37,143 bases of DNA from Deltaproteobacteria bacterium (GTDB taxonomy: Bacteria > Desulfobacterota > DSM-4660 > Desulfatiglandales > HGW-15), in the NCBI GenBank assembly GCA_019308745.1, contig JAFDHO010000021.1, positions 1 through 37,143 of the forward strand. The letters are read 5' to 3'. This document shows positions 8,735 to 17,601 of the stretch, piece after piece. A program made the position numbers and the translations under genes. Below the pieces are notes generated by a model that was given only the letters and a program-made list of their open reading frames with translations, was not told the origin of the DNA and did no database searches. How positions within the stretch are numbered: the first letter of the stretch is position 1; every line of letters begins with the position of its first letter.

Positions 8735-11215
8735 ATGACAGACAAAGTTAAGATAGACTTACTCACCAAGGGAAAGGCACCCAAGAAGAATGACAGGGAA
8801 ACGACCCCTCGGAGCAAACAGTCCAAGATGAACGCTGCCAGGCCACCAACAGGGACCTTTGCATGGTGCGCCCTTCTCATCCTGAGCACTCTCATAGCCC
8901 TATTTCTCTTTCCTGATATCCTTGTGAGGAATGAGATCTATGATATAGGAGACATTGCTGAACGGGACATAAAGGCATCCGAGGATCTGCTCATCGAAAA
9001 CAAGGATTTGACCGAAAAGGAGAGGGAAAAGGCAGCCAAGGAAGTCCTCTCCGTGTACGACTTCGACAGGTCGGCTTCAAATGTTGCCCAAAGGATGGGA
9101 GAGGCCTTCAAAGCCGTACGAAGTCATCTGTCGACAGGAGGGCCAACGCAAGGTGAGGAACTGGGGCGAGAACTCAAAAAGGATGGCATTCCACCGGAGG
9201 TCTCCCCTTCAATTGATGAGTTGGAGGTCCTTTTCTTCAATATCCTCGAAATCCAGCCCTATGGCAGCCTGTTTGAGCAACTGCTTGAATTAGGGTTCCC
9301 GGTGAGGGTCCAAGAAACCGTCACGAGGGCCCTCACCAGGGTCTTTGCGAAGGGGGTGCTCGGGAACAGGGAAATGCTCCTCAACCAGATCGAAAGGGGG
9401 GGCATCATCCTTCATGATATCGGTTCGAAAAAGGAGACCACCGTCACCGACGCAAATCGGTTTTGCGACCCGGCCGAAGCAAAGTCCCTCATCGCGGAAC
9501 TCGTCAGGGAATTGGCCGGAGGCGAAGACACCGGGATCATGGAGACCTCCACTGCACTCGCCCAGGCACTTGTCAAACCAAACCTAACCTTTAATCAGCG
9601 CGAGACGGAAGCACGAAAGGATCTGGCCCGAAAGGCGGTTAAACCGAGCTATTATCAGATCAAGAAGGGCGAGATGATTATCCGGGAAGGAGAACGCATA
9701 GGATCCGAACATATCCTAAAGCTCTCTGCCGAGATGAGGCTGAGAAACCGGCTGGAGAGAATCGCCCCGATTCCGGCGATGGCCATATTACTGGGCTGTC
9801 TCCTTCTAGCCTTGCACATGCTGGGTTTCAAGGGAAACAGGACCACTTTGGTGGACAAAAAGACAATCCTCTTTGATGGGAGTCTCCTTTTCGGGATATT
9901 CCTCTTTATGTGGTCTTACAGCCTCATTGCTGAGGAGGCCGCAAGAGGATTCATAGGCATTCTATCATCCAAGACACTGCTGTATGCAATGCCTGTTGCC
10001 TGCGGCTCCATGCTGGTGGCCATCTTTCAGGGCCTGCGGAGTGCCATTGCCTTCTCTTTGGCCATCTCCGTGCTTTCCTGTATCTTGACCGGGGGGAGCA
10101 TTGAATTCTTCATCTATTTCCTTATTCCCTGTCTTGTGGCATCCTACGGTGTCAGGAATTGCAATGAACGGGGTATCCTCATAAAGACAGGCCTTTTCGT
10201 GGGTTTGGTGAATGTTGTGCTTGGTCTTTCTGTGATGACCATCCTCGGCTCCTCAAATTCCCTCGAACCCCTTTTGGTTGCCGCCTCCGCATTTGTCGGG
10301 GGGGTTCTTTCTGGGGTCATCGCTGCAGGGCTGATTCCCTTGATTGAGATGGCATTTGGTTTCACGACGGATATCAAGCTCCTGGAGCTGGCCAGTCTTG
10401 ATCAGCCCCTACTTCGAGAACTCATGGTGAGGGCCCCCGGATCCTATCACCACAGCGTCATTATCAGCAACATGGTGGAAGCGACGGCAAAGGCCGTCAA
10501 CGCCAATCCTCTCTTGGCAAAAGTAAGCGCCTACTACCACGACATGGGCAAGATGAAGAAGCCCCTCTACTTCATTGAAAACCAGAAGGGTGGAGAAAAC
10601 AGGCACGAGAAACTTGCCCCCTCCATGAGCGCCCTCATACTCATATCACACGTCAAGGAAGGTGTGGAGCTTGCCAAGGAGTATAAACTGGGCCGGGAAA
10701 TCATTGATATCATCCAACAACACCATGGTACGAGCCTGATCTCCTATTTCTATCACAAGGCAAAGGAGCGCATGGTGGCTAAAGGGGTCAAATCATCAGA
10801 AATCAACGAAGAAGACTTCCGGTACCCCGGACCCAAGCCCCAGACCAAGGAAGCAGGTCTGGTCATGCTCGCTGACATGGTAGAGGCATCCTCAAGGTCT
10901 CTCAAGGACCCCACACCCGCCCGAATCCAGGGTATGGTTCAAAAGATCATCAACAAGGCCTTCTCCGACGGCCAATTAGACGAATGCGAACTGACCTTGA
11001 AGGATCTCCACGAGATTGCCAAGAGCTTCAACACCACCCTGAGCGGGATCTTCCACCAGCGAGTGGAGTATCCCGAAGCTGACACAGTTCAAAAAACACC
11101 GAAAAGGGCGAGAAATGGCAATACTCATCAAATCCAAACGGAGAATCACCGGGCTGAGGAACCCGCGGATAAGACAGAGACTGGAAACGGTCTTAAGAGA
11201 CTTGGGTTGTCCTGA
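8735..11215 (+). CDS. pgpH: 7TM-HD membrane phosphodiesterase, PgpH/YqfF-like
   Basis: An 826-residue membrane protein of the PgpH family, whose studied members hydrolyse cyclic di-AMP. It has one N-terminal membrane helix (about 40-60), a large extracytoplasmic 7TMR-HDED domain (about 61-330), a seven-helix membrane region (about 340-560) and a cytoplasmic HD domain. The HD metal ligands are visible in SYHHSVIISNM (about 569) and SAYYHDMGKMKKP (about 600), then HHGTSLISYFY. I start at the ATG 8735, which has a GAAGG box; a TTG at 8714 in the same frame is less likely. The last 30 or so codons overlap ybeY and look like shadow sequence rather than a conserved tail. Cyclic di-AMP as substrate is inferred from the family. 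Confidence 0.92.
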   Translation: MTDKVKIDLLTKGKAPKKNDRETTPRSKQSKMNAARPPTGTFAWCALLILSTLIALFLFPDILVRNEIYDIGDIAERDIKASEDLLIENKDLTEKEREKAAKEVLSVYDFDRSASNVAQRMGEAFKAVRSHLSTGGPTQGEELGRELKKDGIPPEVSPSIDELEVLFFNILEIQPYGSLFEQLLELGFPVRVQETVTRALTRVFAKGVLGNREMLLNQIERGGIILHDIGSKKETTVTDANRFCDPAEAKSLIAELVRELAGGEDTGIMETSTALAQALVKPNLTFNQRETEARKDLARKAVKPSYYQIKKGEMIIREGERIGSEHILKLSAEMRLRNRLERIAPIPAMAILLGCLLLALHMLGFKGNRTTLVDKKTILFDGSLLFGIFLFMWSYSLIAEEAARGFIGILSSKTLLYAMPVACGSMLVAIFQGLRSAIAFSLAISVLSCILTGGSIEFFIYFLIPCLVASYGVRNCNERGILIKTGLFVGLVNVVLGLSVMTILGSSNSLEPLLVAASAFVGGVLSGVIAAGLIPLIEMAFGFTTDIKLLELASLDQPLLRELMVRAPGSYHHSVIISNMVEATAKAVNANPLLAKVSAYYHDMGKMKKPLYFIENQKGGENRHEKLAPSMSALILISHVKEGVELAKEYKLGREIIDIIQQHHGTSLISYFYHKAKERMVAKGVKSSEINEEDFRYPGPKPQTKEAGLVMLADMVEASSRSLKDPTPARIQGMVQKIINKAFSDGQLDECELTLKDLHEIAKSFNTTLSGIFHQRVEYPEADTVQKTPKRARNGNTHQIQTENHRAEEPADKTETGNGLKRLGLS

Positions 11216-11555
11216 CACTGAGTTGAGCATCCTGATAACCGGCGATGATGAAATAAAGGCCCTTAACGAGAGATACCGGGGGAAGAAGGAACCCACCAAT
11301 GTGCTGGCGTTCCCCATGTGGAAGGGACCCGGGCCTGACCCGGACACGGGTCTGCTCGGGGACGTCGTCATTTCAGCGGACAGGGCCCGGGAAGAATCAA
11401 GATGTATCGGAGAACCCGTGCAGGATACATTCTACCGTTTGCTGATTCACGGTCTCCTACACCTCCTGGGCTACGATCACGAAGGATCCGAAATGGAAGC
11501 TCGCCGCATGGAGGAAGAGCAGGCGCGGTTGCTCTCTTTGGTGAAGGAGGTTTGA
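11115..11555 (+). CDS. ybeY: Endoribonuclease YbeY
   Basis: A 146-residue YbeY, the metal-dependent endoribonuclease needed for 16S rRNA maturation and ribosome quality control. The zinc-binding motif is plain: HGLLHLLGYDHEGSE, preceded by the family segment LNERYRGKKEPTNVLAFP. The start ATG has a GGGCGAG box. It lies 101 bases before the end of the 7TM-HD gene, in another frame, and the N-terminal residues are needed for a full-length YbeY fold, so the overlap appears genuine. phoH, 7TM-HD and ybeY together form a widely conserved cluster. Confidence 0.95.
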   Translation: MAILIKSKRRITGLRNPRIRQRLETVLRDLGCPDTELSILITGDDEIKALNERYRGKKEPTNVLAFPMWKGPGPDPDTGLLGDVVISADRAREESRCIGEPVQDTFYRLLIHGLLHLLGYDHEGSEMEARRMEEEQARLLSLVKEV

Positions 11556-11559
11556 TTCT

Positions 11560-12279
11560 ATGGCACGATTGGCCGTCAACGTGGACCACGTAGCAACGGT
11601 TAGAGAGGCCAGGGGCATCGATGAGCCTGACCCTGTTCTGGCAGCCGGTATTGCCGAGCTTGCAGGCGCAGATGGGATAATCTGCCACCTGAGGGAGGAC
11701 CGGCGACACATCAAAGATCGGGATCTCCGGCTACTGCGTCAGGTGGTGAAGACCAAACTCAACCTGGAGATGGCGGCCGTAGAGGAAATGATCCGGATAG
11801 CCCGGGAGATCCTCCCGGACGTTGTCACATTGGTCCCGGAGAGGAGAGAGGAATTAACCACCGAAGGGGGTCTCGACGTGAAGTCTGACACCGACCATTA
11901 CAGGAGGGTCGTCGGTCGACTGCGAGAAAAGGGGATCAAGATCAGCCTTTTCATTGATCCTGATCCCGCCCAAATCGAGGCAGCCCACGGTGCGGGCGCT
12001 GACATTGTCGAGATTCATACCGGACATTATTCCGAAGCCCGCAATGAGATAGAGGCCCGGGAGCGTTTCGAGAGGATCGTCAAGGCGGTTGACGCCTCCT
12101 CTGATCTGAACCTGGCCATCAGCGCGGGCCACGGGCTCAATTACTCCAACATAAAGAGATTCGAGTCCCTCCCAAAAATAGAGGAGTACAGCATAGGGCA
12201 CAGCATAGTGGCGAGAGCGGTCCTGGTGGGCCTCGAGAGGGCAGTCAGGGACATGGTGGACCTGGTGAAAGATTTTTGA
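11560..12279 (+). CDS. pdxJ: Pyridoxine 5'-phosphate synthase
   Basis: A 239-residue PdxJ, which condenses 3-amino-2-oxopropyl phosphate with 1-deoxyxylulose 5-phosphate in the DXP-dependent route to vitamin B6. Conserved stretches are VNVDHVATVREARG near the N-terminus, HLREDRRHIKDRDL, VTLVPERREELTTEGGLDV and EIHTGHYSEA, then an ISAGHGLNY segment. The length equals that of the family. It begins four bases after the ybeY stop, with a GGAGG box inside the end of ybeY, and is followed by acpS, the same pdxJ-acpS neighbourhood seen in many proteobacteria. Confidence 0.96.
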   Translation: MARLAVNVDHVATVREARGIDEPDPVLAAGIAELAGADGIICHLREDRRHIKDRDLRLLRQVVKTKLNLEMAAVEEMIRIAREILPDVVTLVPERREELTTEGGLDVKSDTDHYRRVVGRLREKGIKISLFIDPDPAQIEAAHGAGADIVEIHTGHYSEARNEIEARERFERIVKAVDASSDLNLAISAGHGLNYSNIKRFESLPKIEEYSIGHSIVARAVLVGLERAVRDMVDLVKDF

Positions 12280-12295
12280 CCCCCCGCCCGGAATC

Positions 12296-12673
12296 ATGAT
12301 TTACGGAATCGGTATAGACCTCGTAGATATCCGCAGAATGGAAAAGGTCATCTCCAGGTGGGGAGATCGTTTCATAAACAGGGTCTTTACGAGAGATGAG
12401 ATCCAAACGTGCTATAAGAGGCCCTTCCCCCCGGCCTCCTTTGCCCTGCGTTTTGCGGCCAAGGAGGCATTTTCCAAGGCGCTCGGCCTCGGGATGAGAG
12501 GGGGCCTCCGGTGGCAGGATATCGAGGTGTTCCACTTTCCGGGAGGCAGGCCTGGCATCCGGCCTTTGGGACGTTCCTCGGAGATCTGCAAGGTGGAAAA
12601 GATATCAGGTTACCACCTCAGCCTATCGGACGAGGGTAACTACGGTGTTGCCATGGTAATACTGGAGAAGTGA
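12296..12673 (+). CDS. acpS: Holo-[acyl-carrier-protein] synthase
   Basis: A 125-residue AcpS, which transfers 4'-phosphopantetheine from coenzyme A to a serine of apo-acyl carrier protein. The family motifs are GIGIDLVDIRRME near the start, with the metal-binding aspartate, and FALRFAAKEAFSKALG, with the catalytic glutamate. The C-terminal HLSLSDEGNYGVAMVIL is typical. It sits between pdxJ and the NAD(P)HX repair gene, with one base separating it from the latter. Confidence 0.95.
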   Translation: MIYGIGIDLVDIRRMEKVISRWGDRFINRVFTRDEIQTCYKRPFPPASFALRFAAKEAFSKALGLGMRGGLRWQDIEVFHFPGGRPGIRPLGRSSEICKVEKISGYHLSLSDEGNYGVAMVILEK

Positions 12674-12674
12674 A

Positions 12675-14279
12675 ATGAGACTCGTGAAGGCCGCTGAAAT
12701 GCGGGACATGGACCGTCTGACTATAATGGAAGTGGGCATCCCCGGAATCGTCCTGATGGAGAATGCCGCGAGGGGTGCCACCAGGATATTCCTGGATCAT
12801 TTCCGTCCCCCAAGGGGTGCCTTTGTAGTTGCCCTTTGCGGTCCCGGCAACAACGGTGGAGACGGCTACGTCATGGCCCGGTACCTCAAGGAGACCGGCC
12901 TTAAGACAACTGTCCTGGTCCTGGCACCGGAGGAGAAGATCTCCGGCGACGCCTTGACAAACCTCAAGATCGTCAAGGGACTGGACCTGGAGGTCCATCA
13001 CATCATTGATGAAAGACTCTGGGATGAACACCGACAGCTTCTGGACCGGTGCGACTATATCCTGGACGGCATTCTCGGGACCGGTCTCAATTCGCCTGTA
13101 AAGGGGTTTTACAAGAGGGTAATTGATGAAGTCAATTCTCTTCAACGACCCGTAATGTCCATAGATATCCCCTCAGGTCTCAATGCGGATTCCGGGCAGG
13201 TCCTGGGTTCCGCGATCAAGGCCTCCTTGACCGTAACCTTCGGCTTTCCCAAGTTGGGGCACGTCATCTTTCCGGGTGCGGATTATGTCGGCCGCTTGGC
13301 GCGGATTGATATTGGCATACCGGCTTCTGTTGCCGCACGCATTCCTGAGAAGGCCCGACTGGCAGAGCCGTCTCATTTCACTGACCTGCTCGCCGTGAAA
13401 AGGAGAGACATCCACAAGGGTAGCCGCGGACACCTCCTTGTCCTGGCCGGCTCCACGGGCAAGACAGGGGCCGCCACCTTGGCCTCCATTGCCGCCCTGA
13501 GGGCAGGTGCCGGACTGGTGACCCTCGGCGTTCCAAAGAGCCTCAACCCCGTCCTGGAAGGCAAGTTGACCGAGGCCATGACATATCCCCTCCCTGAGAC
13601 ACCCGGGGGATCCCTCTCCCTCGAGGCCGAGGGGGAGATAAGGAGGCTCATGGAAGGGAAAACAGCCCTCGCCCTGGGGCCGGGACTCTCCACGGACGAG
13701 CAGACCTCCGCACTCATCCTGAGGATCGTTGAGACGAGCCCCCTTCCCATGGTCATCGATGCCGATGGCATCAACGCCCTTTCAAAGGATCCAAAGGCAC
13801 TGGCTGCCTGCAGGGACAAGGCCATCCTCACTCCCCACCCCGGCGAGATGGGCAGGTTGGTCGGAAGCAGTGCGGCCGAAATCCAGGCTGATCGTGTCAG
13901 GGCGGCCCTGAGTTTTGCAGAGAACTTTGGCTGTTTCCTTGTGCTCAAGGGGGCCCGCACCCTCATCGCCGGACCGGAGGGCAATCTGTTCGTCAATCCT
14001 ACCGGCAATCCGGCCCTTTCCAGCGGAGGGTCCGGAGATGTCCTCACGGGGCTGATCGGAGGCTTCCTGGCAAGGGGGTGGCCGATGGCGGAATCCGCTG
14101 TCGGAGGCGTTTACCTCCACGGTTTGGCTGCGGACCTACTGGCCGAAGACATGGGCGAATCAGGCATCCTTGCCGGTGACCTCCTGGATGTCCTCCCTGA
14201 ACTCATGGCCCCCTTAGCCCGCGGGGAGTGGCCCCTTCGAGACCCTCCCCCCCACCAGGACTTTTACCACGGCCTGTAG
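12675..14279 (+). CDS. nnr: Bifunctional NAD(P)H-hydrate epimerase/dehydratase
   Basis: A 534-residue fusion that repairs damaged NAD(P)H. The N-terminal YjeF_N part (1-215) is the epimerase, with GPGNNGGDGYVMARYL and SIDIPSGLNAD. The C-terminal ribokinase-like part (about 225-510) is the ADP- or ATP-dependent dehydratase, with HKGSRGHLLVLAGSTGKTGA, LTPHPGEMGRL and NPALSSGGSGDVLTGLIGG. The ATG at 12675 begins one base after the acpS stop. Pairing with tsaE immediately downstream is a common bacterial arrangement. Confidence 0.96.
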   Translation: MRLVKAAEMRDMDRLTIMEVGIPGIVLMENAARGATRIFLDHFRPPRGAFVVALCGPGNNGGDGYVMARYLKETGLKTTVLVLAPEEKISGDALTNLKIVKGLDLEVHHIIDERLWDEHRQLLDRCDYILDGILGTGLNSPVKGFYKRVIDEVNSLQRPVMSIDIPSGLNADSGQVLGSAIKASLTVTFGFPKLGHVIFPGADYVGRLARIDIGIPASVAARIPEKARLAEPSHFTDLLAVKRRDIHKGSRGHLLVLAGSTGKTGAATLASIAALRAGAGLVTLGVPKSLNPVLEGKLTEAMTYPLPETPGGSLSLEAEGEIRRLMEGKTALALGPGLSTDEQTSALILRIVETSPLPMVIDADGINALSKDPKALAACRDKAILTPHPGEMGRLVGSSAAEIQADRVRAALSFAENFGCFLVLKGARTLIAGPEGNLFVNPTGNPALSSGGSGDVLTGLIGGFLARGWPMAESAVGGVYLHGLAADLLAEDMGESGILAGDLLDVLPELMAPLARGEWPLRDPPPHQDFYHGL

Positions 14280-14300
14280 GAACCGGCCGGGTGGCTTGTC

Positions 14301-14813
14301 TTGGAACAATCAATGGCGTCCCTTACCGTATTGAGCAAGAGCGACAAAGAGACCATCGAGCTGGGGCGAATGCTTGGTCAACACCTTCAGGAGGGTGATA
14401 TCCTTGGCCTGGCAGGAGAACTGGGCAGCGGCAAGACATGCCTGACAAAGGGCATTGGACAGGGGCTGGGATTGGGGCCGGGGGAAGTCATCACCAGCCC
14501 CTCCTTTACCCTTGTAAACGAGTATCAGGGCAGGCACAGGTTCTTTCATATGGACGTATACCGCCTGGAGCACGTTTCGGAATTCCTGGGTGCGGGACTC
14601 GAAGAGTACTTCTACGAGCCGGCTGTTCTGGTCTTGGAATGGGCTGACAAGTGGCTGGAAATCCTGCCCGATCATAGAATCATGATTGAATTGCTTATCC
14701 TTGACCATACAAGGAGAAAGATCACCCTTACCGGAGAGCACCCCAGGGCGGAAGAGGTCATAGGATCCCTAAAGGAGGGGCTCGGTCTCCCCAATTCTTG
14801 GACCGAATCCTGA
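14301..14813 (+). CDS. tsaE: tRNA threonylcarbamoyladenosine biosynthesis ATPase TsaE
   Basis: A 170-residue TsaE, the P-loop ATPase that cooperates with TsaD and TsaB in making t6A at position 37 of ANN-decoding tRNAs. The P-loop is GELGSGKTCLTKG, followed by SPSFTLVNEYQG and FFHMDVYRL, all typical. The start is uncertain: a TTG at 14301 has GGGTGG at good spacing, while an ATG at 14313 has no clear box and would shorten the protein by four residues. Its partner tsaD is 6 kb downstream on the same strand; no tsaB is seen in the window. Confidence 0.94.
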   Translation: MEQSMASLTVLSKSDKETIELGRMLGQHLQEGDILGLAGELGSGKTCLTKGIGQGLGLGPGEVITSPSFTLVNEYQGRHRFFHMDVYRLEHVSEFLGAGLEEYFYEPAVLVLEWADKWLEILPDHRIMIELLILDHTRRKITLTGEHPRAEEVIGSLKEGLGLPNSWTES

Positions 14814-14987
14814 TCACGGGGATTGTCCGTCACCAACCCTTTCAGGGAGTCCAGGACGCCTCGTCAGGGCCAGTTTCTCGGTATGGAGTTCATGCAAGGC
14901 TTGGGTTTTCGGCCACGCCGGATAGGGCCTTAGGGCACTTTCCGGAGATTTATTACTTCGTGGTTCCAGTATTCCGACATTCCACTT

Positions 14988-15000
14988 GGGGCAAAGCCCC
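14988..15000 (+). other. Short hairpin upstream of the OsmC-like gene
   Basis: GGGGC, AAA, GCCCC form a perfect 5-bp stem just before the long purine-rich ribosome site of the OsmC-like gene. No U run follows, so it is more likely an mRNA leader element than a terminator. I see no clear promoter in the 210 bases between tsaE and the OsmC-like gene, so the latter may be read from the upstream operon. Confidence 0.3.
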
Positions 15001-15026
15001 GAAACCGCAAGGAGGGAGGAGAGGAT

Positions 15027-15500
15027 ATGGCGCCGGTACACACGTGTAAAATCCGTATTGAAAAGCATGAGGGCCCACACAGGACAGCACACATCGAAGC
15101 CTTCAGGGACCCACTTCATTTCGGTATTCATGGAGGCATCAGGCACTTCTATCAGGAGAAGTACGGCCGACAGATTGAGGGACCCGAGTATCCTGCTGCC
15201 CTGGATCACATCGTGGCCGGCGTGGCCGGGTGACTGACCGGGACATTGGGGACCGCGCTGGACGCGCGGGGGATTCCATCGGCCGGAAATGTCATTGCCC
15301 ATGTAGAAGGAGATATTGAGGAGATCGACGGTGTCCTCAGGATTACGAATATCCGTCTCGATTATCACCTGAAGATACCCGCAGGTACCAGAGAGAAAGC
15401 AGAGAGGGCCCTTGAGCTCTATGCCGAGAAATGCCCCGCCTACCAAACCGTAAAAGACTGCATCATGTGCTCTTGGCGTGCGGAAATACTGGAAGGTTGA
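15027..15500 (+). CDS. OsmC-like protein, probable selenoprotein with in-frame TGA (Sec69)
   Basis: One reading frame of 158 codons is interrupted only by TGA at 15231-15233. Both sides match an OsmC-like thiol peroxidase: before it, DPLHFGIHGG and PAALDHIVAGVAG; after it, LTGTLGTALDARGI, HVEGDIEEIDGVLRIT and LYAEKCPAYQTVKDC. In this family the residue at the TGA is the first catalytic cysteine, in a context like GxCLTGT. Codon 69 therefore most likely encodes selenocysteine, with the second redox residue in AEKCPAYQT. A SECIS-like hairpin follows at 15253-15269. A strong GGAGGGAGGAGAGG box precedes the ATG, and neither half shows decay. OsmC-like selenoproteins are known in bacteria. A nonsense mutation in a Cys-type gene is the alternative. 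The role, inferred from the family, is reduction of organic hydroperoxides. Confidence 0.8.
15253..15269 (+). promoter_or_regulatory. Bacterial SECIS-like hairpin
   Basis: CCGCGC (15253-15258) pairs perfectly with GCGCGG (15264-15269) around the loop TGGAC. The loop starts 25 bases after the TGA codon and has G as its second base. Both features fit the described bacterial SECIS pattern: an apical loop some 16-37 bases after UGA and a G among its first two bases. It lies inside the coding sequence of the OsmC-like gene, as bacterial SECIS elements do. Confidence 0.6.
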
Positions 15501-15545
15501 TCTGGGGCTTGGTCCCGCATCTCCGCCCGCCCCTTCCGCACCATG

Positions 15546-15573
15546 GAGGCACTGGCCTCCTTTCGCCTTTTTC
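15546..15573 (+). terminator. Rho-independent terminator after the OsmC-like gene
   Basis: GGAGGC and GCCTCC form a 6-bp stem around ACTG, followed by TTTCGCCTTTTT. It lies 46 bases after the OsmC-like stop codon and before the lysC promoter, so it plausibly ends the upstream operon. Confidence 0.6.
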
Positions 15574-15709
15574 AAAGGTCAGGACAAGCGGGATGCTGGG
15601 CCTAGGCCTATTTGATCCATATTGTTGTTAAATATGCAAATTTTAGAAATAATTCCTTGTCTTAATTTCATCCAGTGACCAAATTCTTCCATCCTCAATC
15701 GATCATGCC

Positions 15710-15738
15710 TTGAATCCTTTTCCCATTCCTGCTATATG
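15710..15738 (+). promoter_or_regulatory. Promoter upstream of lysC
   Basis: TTGAAT (15710-15715) and TATATG (15733-15738) are 17 bases apart, within an A/T-rich region; TATGAT at 15735-15740 is an alternative -10. Transcription would begin about 20-25 bases before the AAGAGGT ribosome site of lysC. Together with the terminator at 15546-15573 this marks a transcriptional boundary. Confidence 0.5.
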
Positions 15739-15770
15739 ATATCTTTTAATTATATGGAACAAGAGGTACA

Positions 15771-17009
15771 ATGTCCACGATCGTTCAAAAATACGGCGGG
15801 ACCTCAGTCGCCAGTATCGAAAAGATCCGTAACGTCGCCAAAAGGGTACTCGAATACCACAACCAGGGAATCAAAGTCGTGGTTGTGCTTTCGGCCATGG
15901 CAGGCCAGACAGATGGCCTGATCCAACTGGCCCATGAAATGACGGAGCAACCGGACCCGCGGGAGCTGGATGTGCTCATGGCCACGGGTGAGCAGCTTAG
16001 TGTCGCCCTCTTCACCATGGCAATAAAATCCATGGGCTACGATGCCCGTTCCTTTCTTGGATTCCAGGTCCCCATCCGCACGGACGACCTGCACGGAAGG
16101 GCCCGCATTCACGACATTGAAACCTCGGGCATCCTGAAAGAACTCGACGCCGGCAAAATAGTCGCGGTTGCGGGATTTCAAGGCCTCGACGAAAAGGGCA
16201 ACATAACCACTCTGGGTCGCGGAGGATCGGACACAACGGCAGTGGCCTTGGCAGCAGCCCTTCGTGCCGACCTATGCGAGATATTTACTGATGTTGAGGG
16301 TGTCTTCACGACGGACCCAAACCTGTGCCCCAAGGCACGGAAAATGGACTTCATCTCCTACGATGAGATGCTCGAAATGGCGAGCATGGGGGCAAAGGTC
16401 CTGGAAATCAGGTCCGTGGAGTTTGCCAAGAAATACAGCGTGCCCCTGCACGTCAGATCAACCTTTACGAATGGAAGAGGGACCATGGTAATAGCCGAGA
16501 CAAAGGACATGGAAAGGGTATTGGTTTCCGGTGTCACCTATAACAAGGATGAGGCCAGGGTGACCATTACGAAGGTGCCGGATATGCCGGGAATAGCCGC
16601 GAAGATCTTTCATCCTATCTTCAGATCAGGGATCGTAGTTGATATGATAGTTCAAAATACCAGCAGCGAAGACGGCAGAACAGACCTGACATTCACAGTG
16701 CCCAAGACGGAGTTCCATAAGACCATGGAGTTGGTCAAGGATGTTGCCAGGGATATTGGAGCGGAAAGGGTTATGGGAGACGAGAACATTGCGAAGGTAT
16801 CCATTGTGGGCGTGGGAATGAGGACCCATGCCGGAGTGGCCCAGCGCATGTTTCAAACCCTGGCCGGTGAGAATATCAATATAATGATGATCAGCACGTC
16901 CGAGATAAAGATCTCATGTGTCATTGAAGAGAAATATACGGAACTGGCAGTCAGGGAATTGCACAAAGCCTTTGGTCTTGATGATGATCAGATCCAAGAA
17001 GAATCCTAG
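15771..17009 (+). CDS. lysC: Aspartate kinase
   Basis: A 412-residue aspartokinase, catalysing the ATP-dependent phosphorylation of aspartate that opens the pathway to lysine, methionine and threonine. The catalytic domain starts with [16 protein letters not shown] and includes [15 protein letters not shown] and [15 protein letters not shown]. The C-terminal 150 residues hold two ACT domains that bind allosteric amino acids (ending in [16 protein letters not shown]). There is no fused homoserine dehydrogenase. The start follows an AAGAGGT box and its own promoter. The helix-hairpin-helix gene overlaps its end. Confidence 0.97.
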   Translation: MSTIVQKYGGTSVASIEKIRNVAKRVLEYHNQGIKVVVVLSAMAGQTDGLIQLAHEMTEQPDPRELDVLMATGEQLSVALFTMAIKSMGYDARSFLGFQVPIRTDDLHGRARIHDIETSGILKELDAGKIVAVAGFQGLDEKGNITTLGRGGSDTTAVALAAALRADLCEIFTDVEGVFTTDPNLCPKARKMDFISYDEMLEMASMGAKVLEIRSVEFAKKYSVPLHVRSTFTNGRGTMVIAETKDMERVLVSGVTYNKDEARVTITKVPDMPGIAAKIFHPIFRSGIVVDMIVQNTSSEDGRTDLTFTVPKTEFHKTMELVKDVARDIGAERVMGDENIAKVSIVGVGMRTHAGVAQRMFQTLAGENINIMMISTSEIKISCVIEEKYTELAVRELHKAFGLDDDQIQEES

Positions 17010-17547
17010 TCCAGGCGGGATCCTGGTCCTAGCCCTTGTCCTCCTGCTGGGCACTGGCGTCAGGATGCTCTTGAGAGAATCACCGGAGAGTGCTGTCCTC
17101 GTCCACAATCCCTCCTATGTCCAGGTTGACGGAAATATCAGGTTTCCGGGCGTATATCCCTTTGATACCAACAGACCCACCCTACAATTACTCGTCAAAA
17201 AGGCAGGAGGCCTGAAGGGGCGTAAGAGAGATCTTGAAGCCCTCCGTGGCGATATTCCCATCTCCCATGGGACAAGGATAACCCTCTTGGGAAGTGGAGA
17301 AAAGGAGGGGTTCCGGCGGGGCGAAATGGACCCATTCTATAAAGTCTCCCTCGGGATCCCTCTTTCTGTCAACAAAGCATCGGAGCTCGACCTGATCGCC
17401 GTTCCGGGCATTGGGCCACGGCTTGCTGATGCCATTGTGCGAGAAAGGGCCAGGAGAGGGAAGTTCCTCAGCCTCCAAGAGATACGGGAGATAAGGGGTA
17501 TCAACCAGGGGATCTATAGAAAGGTGCGACCCTATCTTACCCTGTGA
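16981..17547 (+). CDS. Helix-hairpin-helix (ComEA-like) membrane-anchored protein
   Basis: About 188 residues. After a short basic N-terminus comes one hydrophobic segment ([13 protein letters not shown]), so the protein is likely anchored in the inner membrane with its bulk outside. A middle part ([16 protein letters not shown]) resembles the SLBB domain of ComEA proteins. The C-terminal 65 residues carry the helix-hairpin-helix DNA-binding motif: [20 protein letters not shown] and [19 protein letters not shown]. ComEA-like proteins bind DNA at the cell surface during uptake. No other competence gene is present here. The frame opens earlier, at 16918, inside lysC; I chose the ATG at 16981, which overlaps lysC by 29 bases. 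The ribosome site is weak. Confidence 0.75.
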   Translation: MMIRSKKNPSPGGILVLALVLLLGTGVRMLLRESPESAVLVHNPSYVQVDGNIRFPGVYPFDTNRPTLQLLVKKAGGLKGRKRDLEALRGDIPISHGTRITLLGSGEKEGFRRGEMDPFYKVSLGIPLSVNKASELDLIAVPGIGPRLADAIVRERARRGKFLSLQEIREIRGINQGIYRKVRPYLTL

Positions 17548-17601
17548 ACTCTGAGGCACCCTCCTCTTTCGCGGGATTGGGTCAAGGGTCTTGGCTGAAC
17601 A

